In this document: positions 1-9,152 of the stretch, in pieces
Layout of the letters: each line of letters begins with the position of its first letter
Numbering within the stretch: the first letter of the stretch is position 1
Assembly (NCBI GenBank): GCA_002428985.1
Contig: DIYL01000055.1
Coordinates: 1-38,021 of the forward strand
DNA from: Anaerolineales bacterium UBA6055
Lineage (GTDB): Bacteria > Chloroflexota > Anaerolineae > Aggregatilineales > Phototrophicaceae
DNA: 38,021 bases
Reading direction: 5' to 3'
The notes under the pieces: generated by a model
Told to the model about the DNA's origin: nothing
Seen by the model: only the letters and a program-made list of their open reading frames with translations
The model's database searches: none
Translations under genes and position numbers: made by a program

Positions 1-534
1 AAAGATAATCAACTGAAATTACGTCAAGACATTGAAGCTTATGGCGACCAACACGACTTTAACCAGATGAATTGTGACCAGTACACGCAAGTGAGTAAAA
101 CCAGTGGACGGGTTGAAATCCGTAGATGTTGGGCTATTGCTGATCCTATAGCAATGGCGCATATCCGACACTACCAGGGGTGGGCTGATTTACAAACAAT
201 TGTCCGAATTGAGCGCGAAACTCATGAGAATGACACGGTTTCTCACGATATAGCATACTATATGAGTAGTCTATCCAACGATGCGCAACGCATTTTAGAA
301 GCCATACGACATCATTGGTCAATTGAGAATAGCTTTCATTGGGTGCTTGATATGACTTTTCGAGAAGATGAATCACGTATTCGACAAGGTGATAGCCCAC
401 AAAATATGGCGGTATTGAGACATATAGCTCTCAATATTCTCAAACAAGATAACACCAAAAGTAGTTTGAGACAGAAACGCTTTCGTGCCGGACTAGATGA
501 CTCTTTTATGCTCAAGCTACTTAGTCAGATTTGA
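1..534 (+). CDS. ISAs1-family transposase, 3' part (5' end outside window)
   Basis: The reading frame is open from base 1 to a TGA at 532-534, so this is the C-terminal portion of a gene that starts to the left. The stretch HHWSIENSFHWVLDMTFRED is the family's C-terminal block around the last acidic residue of the DDE catalytic triad. It is followed by the usual NMAVLRHIALNILK segment, which marks ISAs1 (H-repeat-like) transposases. These enzymes cut and rejoin the ends of their own insertion sequence. The visible part has no frameshift or internal stop. I could not identify the right terminal inverted repeat after base 534, so the boundary of the element is unknown. Activity cannot be judged without the N-terminal part. 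Confidence 0.9.
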   Translation, partial: KDNQLKLRQDIEAYGDQHDFNQMNCDQYTQVSKTSGRVEIRRCWAIADPIAMAHIRHYQGWADLQTIVRIERETHENDTVSHDIAYYMSSLSNDAQRILEAIRHHWSIENSFHWVLDMTFREDESRIRQGDSPQNMAVLRHIALNILKQDNTKSSLRQKRFRAGLDDSFMLKLLSQI

Positions 535-631
535 TCCGATTACCGTGATGTATCTCATGTAATTGCAATCTCAAATCGTATTTGTTTTCACTGTTTATAT
601 TCATATCAACATTTTCTCGTTCACATCACAA

Positions 632-805
632 TCAGTTATTATGTTGCGGTTCGACAGTTGGCAGTACCATCATTGTCTCCCCATCCTCAAATGTTAGTTC
701 GATAGCCTGCTCAATATCAAAACGGCTGGCGTGCACAATGGCAAATGATACTATCAACGCAACCACAAGTGTGGCTATAATAACGTTTTTTTGTATCTGG
801 TTCAT
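632..805 (-). CDS. Small single-pass membrane protein, 57 aa, related to the N-terminus of the 21543-22832 product
   Basis: Read on the minus strand from ATG at 805 to TGA at 632, this frame encodes 57 residues beginning MNQIQKNVIIATLVVALIVS. One hydrophobic segment (about residues 8-24) is followed by ASRFDIEQAIELTFEDGE. The protein at 21543-22832 starts MSRIQRIILGIVFFVLTLAA and then has ASRGDIEASLQVAYEPDS. The shared IQ, the TM segment, the ASRxDIE motif and the acidic tail look homologous. The small protein lacks the Thr-rich linker and the large outer domain. It is divergent from the gene at 1016. A weak GGAT lies about 9 bases before the ATG. It may be a genuine micro-membrane protein or a truncated copy; I see no continuation after the stop. 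Function unknown. Confidence 0.55.
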   Translation of the reverse strand: MNQIQKNVIIATLVVALIVSFAIVHASRFDIEQAIELTFEDGETMMVLPTVEPQHNN

Positions 806-887
806 TGACTATTATCCAATTCTGGCAAGTTACTGCAATCTCTCCTCATTATACATGACAAACGTTTAAGCTAGATTGAACAAAAAA

Positions 888-917
888 TTGTATTTATAAG
901 GTAAGTATGTGTATAAT
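888..917 (+). promoter_or_regulatory. Candidate promoter for the large plus-strand gene cluster
   Basis: TTGTAT at 888-893 and TATAAT at 912-917 are separated by 18 bases, giving a perfect -10 box with an acceptable -35 box. It would leave a leader of about 95 bases before the ATG at 1016. The whole 870-1010 stretch is very A+T rich, so chance matches are expected and other hexamer pairs exist. This is a pattern match only. Confidence 0.35.
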
Positions 918-1015
918 ATATTATGAATCATGTGTTGATATAATTTAATAAACGTTATTTTAAATGGTATATTTTCCCTCATTAGTAAAATAGAGCAGAT
1001 TAGGGTAGGTTGCTG

Positions 1016-4000
1016 ATGAATCGTGATGAGGTTCTTGGACAAATTGGTCATTTTTCGGAAATCGCCAAAGACGGTGATGTTAAAGGGTCACTCAAAGGTC
1101 TTGATGCCCTAAAAGAAACAGTCAAGCAAAACCGTGGACTTGGCGAAGATTTAATAGAAATAATTGAAAACCGTGAAGAAACTATCCGTAATACCACCAG
1201 TAAAATCGTCCAAGAAGCCAAAGATGAACTTGAGCAAATACTGGAAAATGCCCTTTCCAGCGATGATGCAATCCTTCGAGTCGATATTGCGAATGTAAAC
1301 CGTCTGATTAATCGGATGGAACGTGCCGACATCAACACTGCCTACAAAAACAATATCAATGACTTTAAAGACCAACGTAACCAGATTGACCTCAAACAAA
1401 CCGAAGAGCGATTCATTAACAAAGTTATTGCTGATATTGAGAAACTCTGGCAAGAAGCCACAGAACTGGGTAAGCAAAATGTTAGTCCTGCTACTCGTTT
1501 AGACAAATATCGTGAGGCAACAAAAAAGGCGCAACAGGCACGGGCGCAATATCCCAATCATATCCGGTTAATCGCATATGAAGATAGAGCCTCCCGCGAA
1601 GAAAACCGATTTGCTATTACCACACAAATTTATACTAGTGCGCTGGAATTTGAATTATTTCAGAATGCATTAGATGGACTTAAATTAGTGCCAGATGAAG
1701 AGACTGTTCCGCGTCTGGTAATGATGACATCCGACCAAGTAGATGCAGATGGAAATCAGATAAGAAAATTCCACTATGATAAAGAAGTTACCGCTAGCGA
1801 AGCCCGCAAAGAACTGCGCGACATGGCAAGTGAATGGGCACTCAAAAAGAAGCGGGAATATATCGCCGAAGTTGAACTACTACTCTCGCAACATAAACCA
1901 AAAGAAGCTGATGCAAAACTAGATGACACCAAGAAATTAGAAGATTTTTTGGAAGTCAGTGACCAGCGAGAAATCAACGATTTACGGCAAAAAATCGCAA
2001 CACAACTCGATTTGTTGCATCAGGCAGAAACTAAAGCAGAAGATGCCCAAAAACAGGTCGAAATCAACCCACGTGCGGCATGGCTCACCCTAAAAGATGC
2101 AGAAAAACTCCATGCGAACTCGGAAAAAATCAATACAATACGGCAAACCATCACAGATTCATTACGTGAACGGGTCAAATCTATCCAAAAGGATGCAACT
2201 GATGCTATAAATCGAGACGATTTTACAGCATTACGCGATTGTAAAACTCGTGCGGATGACTATAACGACATTGATGACCCATCCGTTAGAGCAATTATTA
2301 CAGAAGTAACCAGACTATTTGACGATGGTGAAAAACTTAGGAGTAATCGCCAAACAGCCCAATCTGAGTTTGACATTATCAAGCAGATGAGCCAGCAAAA
2401 TGCCAGAGATGCGCTAAAACGATTGCGCGACCTAAAACAGACTTATAATGATGATCGTGTCTTTAGCGAAATCACAGGTTTTAAACAACTTCATGATGAA
2501 TTAGAAGCCGAAATTGATCTAAAAACCGTCCTCGATAGTCATGAAGCACACATCAGTTCTACAAATTTGCGCGAAGTTAACGAGAGCATCATGACACTCA
2601 CAACTTTAAAAGAGCGTCATAAGAGTAATGCAAAAATCAAAACACTGTTGGCTGATTTAGAATTTACCCAGATGTTCCTCCGCGCACGAAATGAACTGGA
2701 TGCTGGTGAACGTGATGAAGCCTTAAAATTAGCAAAACAAGTTGCCCGCCAGAGTCATCCATTTGCCAATGATGCACAGCGTCTACAAACTGATATTGAA
2801 AATCAAAAGTCGGAAATTGAGCAATTCAGTACCCGTCTACAAGAAGCTAAAGGCATGGTACTCAGTGACCCACAAGAGGCTATTGAGATTTTGGATGGCT
2901 TACCCATTCAAGATTTGACATTAAATACCCAGAAGCATCAAATCCGCAAAGATGCAGAAAATGAATTAACCCGTACCATTGTCCGAGAATTGACCAAAGC
3001 CTATGACCTATGGCAGAGCATCCAACATGGGCAAATCGAGCAAAACGCCTATGATGAATCACTCGTCAAAGTACCATCCCATCTGGAAAAACTGCAAAAA
3101 TTAGGGCGTAGTCAAGAATATCAACAATGGTATGAGCGCTTTAAACTACTCCTCCTCTTAGATGAAGCCAGACGCTTTAGCTTTAGTGATGATCCAACTG
3201 TTTTAGATCGGGCTATCAAACCGTGGGACGAAATCATTGAATTAGCGACTAAACAGAGTTCTACACGACTCGAAGACTACCGCATCGACTACCGTGATAT
3301 GCAACGCAAGCGCATTGATCGCAAATTACGTCGTGCGCGCAGTCATTCAGATTCAACTCAAAAAACAGGGGAACTTGAAAAGCTAAAGAGTGAATTGGAA
3401 AAAGCGACATCACAATTTACTGATGACCCGATGCTGGCATATTACCGTGCAGACTTGATGGGGTTATTGGCGGCAATGTCCCTGCGTGATAGAGCGCGCC
3501 ACGACAATTACAGACAGATGGAACAAGATGCAAACATGGCATATGACCTTATGTTGGAGCATCCTCTATCCAATGATCTTATGGATAAAGTCAGAAAATT
3601 AAAAGAAGAAGCCGAAACAATTACTTCGGTTATTTCTCATATGGATCGTGTTGATGCCAATATGAGCAAGCCCAGTGTCAAAAGCTTGTCGCAGGCATTA
3701 CAAACATGGAAAGAAACCATAGAACCCAAAATCACATCAGATTCCTCAAGTCTGTATGACTGGTGGGAGAACCTTAAAAATGAGACTTTACAACAATTAA
3801 AAATCTCGGTCAATCAGAATAAAAATAAGAACGAAATTCAGATAGACGAAATCAACACCTATGCGATGGTTTTTGTTCTTGAGCAAAACAATCTCGAATC
3901 AATCGAGATGTTCAATCAATTGCCAGACCTTGCAAACAAACTAGGGCAAAGTGTGAGCCATGTTGTTGCTGACCTGCCGACAGCGCAAGGTGTACATGGG

Positions 4001-5332
4001 TATCACCCTGTAAAAGAGACAAAAATTGATCTCCAAATCGAAAACCTGAACGCACTACAAAAACAATTAGATGCCATCGACCAAATTGCAAATCTGTTCT
4101 CATCAATCCATACAATAGGCAATTCAACAATGCAAACCAATGTTGAGACAGCCCAGAACAGCCTCGATAACAGTGTGACATCTCTCAACGATGCAATCAG
4201 GAGAGCAAAGGATTTTCAAGAACGTCTGACAGCATTTACCAATCAGGTTGATGATGATTCAACACGTGCTTTGCCACAAACCCTGCAAGATAAGCCTCTA
4301 ATCGATCAGATAAACTTAAAATATCAAGAGAGTGATAAATTACTCCTACAAATGAGTGACTTTGATACACATCCAGATTTTATAGAAGCGTCTGAATTTC
4401 TACAGCAAGAAAAAGATAACTTTGGAAAAATGCAGACACAATTGCAATCTATTTTCCAATCTATAACGGATGGACAATATCAATCTGCATTACGCCAAAT
4501 GAATACTGTCCAACAGGGTGATATTGTTAAATACGGGCTTAAGGGAACGATCAATGTACAGATTAAAGATACGACCTACCGTGAATGGGATAAGCTAGAA
4601 GGCGCAATAAAGTTAAATGCTGGGGAATTGTCTACACTACTTGTATTTACAGATCCATTTGACGCAGTAAGTATTACCGGTGTCCCGTCAACTGACGAAG
4701 TTGTGTCTTGGGAACGGGTAGAAGCGCAAATTAAAAGATTTATCCAAGAAGGCGAATTTGACCGTGCGGGGGAGATTCTGGCAGATGCACTTGGCAATAC
4801 CGAATCCGATACCCCCGATACATTAGAACGCACCCCTGATGGACAGGTTACATTAAGTGCCGCCTACATGCGCATTCAACATCCACCAATGATCGAAGCT
4901 AATCTAAGCAACCTAGATAGTGTCATCAACAGAAGTAATGATACAACGGTTGCAGGTCGATATGAGATGGCAAAACTCGGTGCAACTAACAAACAAGCAG
5001 AAATTTTGGATTTCCTATTCAAAGAGCGGTATTCTCTATATAAAAAGCAATACGAAGCCGCCCGACAAACTATAGATACGATTAACCAGAAAGAAGAAGA
5101 CTGGCATCGGATATGGTCAGGATGGCAAAGGGAGATTGAACGCATTGCCGAGGCATTTGCCCGTAGTGGGGGAATTAATTCCAAACCACAGGGGAGTGAT
5201 CGCAGTAATATTCATACTGCCAGAGATCGTGCCGAAGAATATCTGGAAGATTGCCGTACAGACTTTCCTCAGCATCCACGTTTCGAGGAGATGGAAAGTT
5301 TACGCATTATGGAGTATGCCCGCAAAGTATAA
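1016..5332 (+). CDS. Giant helical-repeat/coiled-coil protein, 1438 aa, first gene of the cluster
   Basis: I chose ATG 1016 because an AGGGTAGG ribosome-binding site sits 6-7 bases upstream; in-frame TTG 1010 and CTG 1013 lie too close to it. The product is highly charged, almost wholly helical by composition, and has no signal peptide or convincing membrane segment, so it should be cytosolic. I recognise no enzyme motif. The middle (about residues 250-700) contains degenerate helical-hairpin units of roughly 75-95 residues, visible as recurring patterns such as NPRAAWLTLKDAEKL, NARDALKRLRDLK, RDEALKLAKQVARQ and DPQEAIEILDGL. These resemble TPR or solenoid repeats. It leads a run of genes in one direction and is 61 bases upstream of the phosphoesterase gene. 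A scaffold role for the cluster is plausible inference; no function is established. Confidence 0.8.
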   Translation: MNRDEVLGQIGHFSEIAKDGDVKGSLKGLDALKETVKQNRGLGEDLIEIIENREETIRNTTSKIVQEAKDELEQILENALSSDDAILRVDIANVNRLINRMERADINTAYKNNINDFKDQRNQIDLKQTEERFINKVIADIEKLWQEATELGKQNVSPATRLDKYREATKKAQQARAQYPNHIRLIAYEDRASREENRFAITTQIYTSALEFELFQNALDGLKLVPDEETVPRLVMMTSDQVDADGNQIRKFHYDKEVTASEARKELRDMASEWALKKKREYIAEVELLLSQHKPKEADAKLDDTKKLEDFLEVSDQREINDLRQKIATQLDLLHQAETKAEDAQKQVEINPRAAWLTLKDAEKLHANSEKINTIRQTITDSLRERVKSIQKDATDAINRDDFTALRDCKTRADDYNDIDDPSVRAIITEVTRLFDDGEKLRSNRQTAQSEFDIIKQMSQQNARDALKRLRDLKQTYNDDRVFSEITGFKQLHDELEAEIDLKTVLDSHEAHISSTNLREVNESIMTLTTLKERHKSNAKIKTLLADLEFTQMFLRARNELDAGERDEALKLAKQVARQSHPFANDAQRLQTDIENQKSEIEQFSTRLQEAKGMVLSDPQEAIEILDGLPIQDLTLNTQKHQIRKDAENELTRTIVRELTKAYDLWQSIQHGQIEQNAYDESLVKVPSHLEKLQKLGRSQEYQQWYERFKLLLLLDEARRFSFSDDPTVLDRAIKPWDEIIELATKQSSTRLEDYRIDYRDMQRKRIDRKLRRARSHSDSTQKTGELEKLKSELEKATSQFTDDPMLAYYRADLMGLLAAMSLRDRARHDNYRQMEQDANMAYDLMLEHPLSNDLMDKVRKLKEEAETITSVISHMDRVDANMSKPSVKSLSQALQTWKETIEPKITSDSSSLYDWWENLKNETLQQLKISVNQNKNKNEIQIDEINTYAMVFVLEQNNLESIEMFNQLPDLANKLGQSVSHVVADLPTAQGVHGYHPVKETKIDLQIENLNALQKQLDAIDQIANLFSSIHTIGNSTMQTNVETAQNSLDNSVTSLNDAIRRAKDFQERLTAFTNQVDDDSTRALPQTLQDKPLIDQINLKYQESDKLLLQMSDFDTHPDFIEASEFLQQEKDNFGKMQTQLQSIFQSITDGQYQSALRQMNTVQQGDIVKYGLKGTINVQIKDTTYREWDKLEGAIKLNAGELSTLLVFTDPFDAVSITGVPSTDEVVSWERVEAQIKRFIQEGEFDRAGEILADALGNTESDTPDTLERTPDGQVTLSAAYMRIQHPPMIEANLSNLDSVINRSNDTTVAGRYEMAKLGATNKQAEILDFLFKERYSLYKKQYEAARQTIDTINQKEEDWHRIWSGWQREIERIAEAFARSGGINSKPQGSDRSNIHTARDRAEEYLEDCRTDFPQHPRFEEMESLRIMEYARKV

Positions 5333-5393
5333 CTAATTGAACGGGTTATACATTCAATTTATTTAAGATATACCAGAAAGTTTAGTAACCTAG

Positions 5394-6350
5394 GTGTATA
5401 TAGTTGTTTTTTCGGACATTCATGCGTTGTTACCTGCATACAACGCACTACAAACAGAGCTTGAGCAATTACGCGAACACGGCATAGATGTTGCACGGTT
5501 GTGGTTTTTAGGCGATACACTCGGTTATGGTCCGCAACCGCTTGATGTTCTCTTGAAAATGTATGAGTTATTAGGTCAACATTCCAATCATATCGCATTG
5601 CTTGGGAATCATGATAAGGGTGTACTCGATATATTAGATGGGGTCGCCAATACATCAATTGTGTTTGATAACCAACGAATAACCAATACGCTGTTCAAAG
5701 ATCATGGGCTAACTCATATTCAAAAACATGCCCCCCAACTGAATGCCAGTCATGCGTCTGTAAAATGGTTAAAAACGTTGAAGCCACAGGCAATTCCCTT
5801 TAAGAAGGCTGGGTATTTTCTAGCTCATGGACAATTTATGTGGGAAGATCAATCGGAGATAGATCGGTTATGGACATATGGCACAGAAAATTCTACCAAA
5901 CGCCAAATACAAATTTCTCGGATGATTAAAGAAAATCCGACACCAAAAATCCCCGTGCGATTGGTCATGAACGGACACCATCACGTAGTCGGATTGTGGC
6001 GTGTTACGATTACAGATACATCAATTATTGAAGAAGAATTTACAGATTTACGTGTAGGTACATGGCAAGAATTCGACAACTTATCTGCCAGACCGATTAT
6101 GCTCAATGTAGGGTCTATCAGTTTGCCTAGAGGGGCAGGACATTTGCCCTGCGCGACTTATGTCATACTAGATGTAGACGAAACAAACTATGACACCATC
6201 CGGCTACAATTTCGTACATTGCAATATGATACATCCGAACTATTAAACAAACGTGGGCGAATGCCAATTGGTTATGCAGGTCGAGGAATCTTACGTGAAC
6301 AAATCCAACGTACATTGGACTGTCAATCTAATTATGAGGAAGAGGCTTAA
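5394..6350 (+). CDS. Calcineurin-like metallophosphoesterase, 318 aa
   Basis: All the metal-binding blocks of the calcineurin-like phosphoesterase fold are present in order: FSDIHA (residues 6-11), LGDTLGYGP (about 38-46), LGNHDKG (about 66-72), AHGQF and NGHHH toward the C-terminus. The family hydrolyses phosphomonoesters or phosphodiesters using a two-metal centre. The DIH/GDTLGYGP form resembles the YfcE/Ppp-like phosphodiesterase and protein phosphatase groups, so the substrate cannot be named. The GTG start at 5394 is well supported: an in-frame TAG immediately precedes it and the DIH motif begins at residue 8. There is no signal peptide, so it should act in the cytosol. Its stop is 4 bases before the VWA gene start, implying translational coupling. 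Near the kinase-like gene it may remove phosphates or degrade a nucleotide signal; this is inference. Confidence 0.88.
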   Translation: MYIVVFSDIHALLPAYNALQTELEQLREHGIDVARLWFLGDTLGYGPQPLDVLLKMYELLGQHSNHIALLGNHDKGVLDILDGVANTSIVFDNQRITNTLFKDHGLTHIQKHAPQLNASHASVKWLKTLKPQAIPFKKAGYFLAHGQFMWEDQSEIDRLWTYGTENSTKRQIQISRMIKENPTPKIPVRLVMNGHHHVVGLWRVTITDTSIIEEEFTDLRVGTWQEFDNLSARPIMLNVGSISLPRGAGHLPCATYVILDVDETNYDTIRLQFRTLQYDTSELLNKRGRMPIGYAGRGILREQIQRTLDCQSNYEEEA

Positions 6351-6354
6351 ATCT

Positions 6355-9147
6355 ATGTCATTGTGTCTAAGACAAATTCGATTGTTAGCAGTCGTGTTGG
6401 GATTGTGCTTTTTCACGTTCATCCCAATAAGTCAAGCGCAAGGCAATATTTCGATTGAGCCATGGGATATTATCTTCGTCGTCGATCAATCTGGCAGTAT
6501 GTTCGGACGCGCTCCCCAATCCAATCAAGCACTTGGCAATAATCGTCGAGCAACCGACCTGGATAATCTGCGTTTTGAAGCATTGCGTCACTCAATTTCA
6601 TGGCTTGGTAATTTTCAGGCTCAACAAGCAGAACGTGATATTCAAGTTGAATTGAATGTATCTGTCATCTATTTTGGGGATGAAGCAGAAACAGTTGATG
6701 TCAATCCTACCGATAATGATAATATCTGGACAGAATTTGACTATGTATCACTGGATGAGTGGAATCAAGATCGTGGGGATATTCTCAATACTGTCACCAT
6801 TAATAATTATGTCAATACATTTGATGTAAACCTCGGCAACACCAATTTTCTCGAGGCTTTACGGCAATCTATTAGTCATTTTGATGCGTTGAATGTATCC
6901 AATATAGATGAACGTATTCAAACTATTGTGATACTGACCGATGGTGAACCCTGCGCCTTCCGTGAGCAGGGGTGGACGGATAATACATGCAATTATCAGC
7001 CTGATAAAGAAGACCACATGAACCGTCTGGAAGATTATGTATCTCAGAATTTTGGTTTGAGCAATCAGAATGTTTATGTTGTCGCCATTGATGAACAAGA
7101 CGATTATTGGTCACGCTACGAAGCCGCATGGCAACGTATTGCCGAACAAGCGATTCGGTTGGAAGGGTTTGAAAAACTTTCTGTCACCTTCAACGATATT
7201 TTATCGAGTGTCGCCAATGAAGAAGTCATCGGCTCACTATCATCAAATTCACTACAACTTGGTATCGAAGTTCCTTTAAACCAACCGTTTTATGTGTCCC
7301 CATATCAACAAGAAATGGTCGTCACACTGTTTAAGTCTCAAGATGATATTCGGCTACGGGTAACAAGTCCAGATGGTCCAATCACTTCGGACAGTGCAAA
7401 TGTGCGTGTATTGGGTGAAAACAGCAACATCGAAACATGGGTTGTTAAACATCCTCTCCCCGGTGATTGGGAATTTTCTGCTAGAGATGCCGATGGAAGA
7501 CAGGATAATGACGCATCATTGCGTATGGATTTAATCCGCGCAGACTTTACAACCCAAATTGAAAATATCGGGAATATGTATGTTCCATTTAACTATTCGT
7601 TCAGTGTGCGTGATAAAGATGGACAACCTTTACCTGAATATAACAGTGCCATTTCGAGAGGGTTCGATATACGCAGTCAGGTTGAAATCAATCATGATGG
7701 CGAAACGCTATTTAACTCTAATCTAAATGCAGAGGGTAGAGGCGACTATAACCTGAGCTATACACCCCTAGAAGATGGGGCATATAGTGTCAATCTGTCC
7801 GTTACATCAGGGCGCAATGATGAAGTTACATTCTCTAACGCCACAAATCCTGATGTTATCGAAATCCGTCAAATGTCTGTCGAAGTAGATGGCATCCCCT
7901 CTGCCGAACAACTGTGGCCCGAAGATATACAACAAACTGTTAGTGTATCTTTATGGGATGGCGAAACAGATATGACAGACACCTTCACCATACGAAACTT
8001 TACACTAAATCTGATTGATGGAACATCAACAACGTGTGAAGCAACACCCACACAGACTGTTACACAACAATCTGCAACAGTTAATCTTACTATCGAAGAA
8101 CCATCCATCTACTTAATTTGTATGAGTTTGCTTGTCGATGACCCTCTATCAGACAATCCCAATGATGTGTTAACCATTGCCAATAATCAGCCTGTTGATG
8201 CCGTTGCCCGTAATGTTTTTAATAGCACAGCAACGGTTCAAAAAGTGAATTTACTGGCACTAGAAGTTGTTTCACCCAATTCATATCAACCGAATGCAAG
8301 TGATGCACAGGTCATTAACCTATCGGAACGCGCCAATGCACCGACGATGTTTAATGTCCCCTATTGGTTTGGATCTTTCCCATATTGGGCACCGGATGAT
8401 GCAACAATCACCTTGCGTATTGTCGATGCAACGACAAATCAACCTGTTTCACTGAGTAATCTGTTGTCACCAGACGAGTTAAACACAGTTTTCACGACCT
8501 TCCATGTATTTGACCGCAACAACAATAACACCGATTTAGCGGCTGATGGCAGGATTAGACTTGAACCAACTGATGATACATCTATCTGGCACACCAATGT
8601 AAGTATCCTTGCAACAGGTCGATATACCGTAGAAATCGAAACCTCAGAACGCCAACTGGGAACGAGCCTATATGCGTTCTCGCCAGACCGCAATCGGGTT
8701 GCATTTGATTATGAAGTTACCAGTAATATGATTGCCAATTTGATTATCGGCGCATTGCATGTTTTGCCCGTTCTTATATTTGCAGGCATTGCATTACTTG
8801 CTTATCCTCGTTTATCCAAACCTGTTCGTATTCGTATGCGGGCGGCGCAGGGGACACTTCGGTTCTATTATCTGGATGAAAATGGTAACGAAGTCAATAT
8901 TAAAGAACCGATTAATCTGACGGAGTTTAACCGAAACAACTTCAACATCCCATTAAATCAAATCCCTGTGGTTGAACCTCCGTTATTAGATGCACAGGTT
9001 ATTTCAGAAAAAGAAGAAGGGGCAATCCGCCTAATTCTTAACATTAATGGTAAGGATCAAACATTTAATCTGTCTCATGGACAGAAAGAGTCCTTATGGG
9101 AAGAAAATCGGATGGACATTAAGTATTTCGTCAAATACGAGGCGTAA
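6355..9147 (+). CDS. Secreted, C-terminally anchored VWA-domain protein, 930 aa
   Basis: ATG 6355 is preferred because a GAGGAAGAGG ribosome-binding site ends about 9 bases upstream; in-frame ATG 6334 would overlap that site. Residues 1-29 form a signal peptide ending ISQA-QG. A von Willebrand A domain follows with an intact MIDAS: FVVDQSGSM (about 41-49), the Thr of GNTNF (about 163) and ILTDGEP (about 193-199). It should bind a divalent cation and a protein ligand. The next 550 residues are beta-rich Ig-like segments, including a stretch with the order of TerY- or batA-like outer domains. A TM segment lies at about 792-815 and a 115-residue soluble tail follows. Topology is therefore outside-VWA, inside-tail. 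Neighbours are a phosphoesterase (4-base gap) and a tubulin-like gene (5-base gap). VWA and tubulin-like partners have been proposed to form membrane-remodelling systems. Confidence 0.85.
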   Translation: MSLCLRQIRLLAVVLGLCFFTFIPISQAQGNISIEPWDIIFVVDQSGSMFGRAPQSNQALGNNRRATDLDNLRFEALRHSISWLGNFQAQQAERDIQVELNVSVIYFGDEAETVDVNPTDNDNIWTEFDYVSLDEWNQDRGDILNTVTINNYVNTFDVNLGNTNFLEALRQSISHFDALNVSNIDERIQTIVILTDGEPCAFREQGWTDNTCNYQPDKEDHMNRLEDYVSQNFGLSNQNVYVVAIDEQDDYWSRYEAAWQRIAEQAIRLEGFEKLSVTFNDILSSVANEEVIGSLSSNSLQLGIEVPLNQPFYVSPYQQEMVVTLFKSQDDIRLRVTSPDGPITSDSANVRVLGENSNIETWVVKHPLPGDWEFSARDADGRQDNDASLRMDLIRADFTTQIENIGNMYVPFNYSFSVRDKDGQPLPEYNSAISRGFDIRSQVEINHDGETLFNSNLNAEGRGDYNLSYTPLEDGAYSVNLSVTSGRNDEVTFSNATNPDVIEIRQMSVEVDGIPSAEQLWPEDIQQTVSVSLWDGETDMTDTFTIRNFTLNLIDGTSTTCEATPTQTVTQQSATVNLTIEEPSIYLICMSLLVDDPLSDNPNDVLTIANNQPVDAVARNVFNSTATVQKVNLLALEVVSPNSYQPNASDAQVINLSERANAPTMFNVPYWFGSFPYWAPDDATITLRIVDATTNQPVSLSNLLSPDELNTVFTTFHVFDRNNNNTDLAADGRIRLEPTDDTSIWHTNVSILATGRYTVEIETSERQLGTSLYAFSPDRNRVAFDYEVTSNMIANLIIGALHVLPVLIFAGIALLAYPRLSKPVRIRMRAAQGTLRFYYLDENGNEVNIKEPINLTEFNRNNFNIPLNQIPVVEPPLLDAQVISEKEEGAIRLILNINGKDQTFNLSHGQKESLWEENRMDIKYFVKYEA

Positions 9148-9152
9148 TCGGT

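Noticed and set aside
582..869. Plus-strand 95-codon frame overlapping the small minus-strand gene
   Set aside because: Its translation is rich in Ser/Cys/Ile with no sensible pattern, while the minus strand reads as a membrane protein similar to another one in the window.
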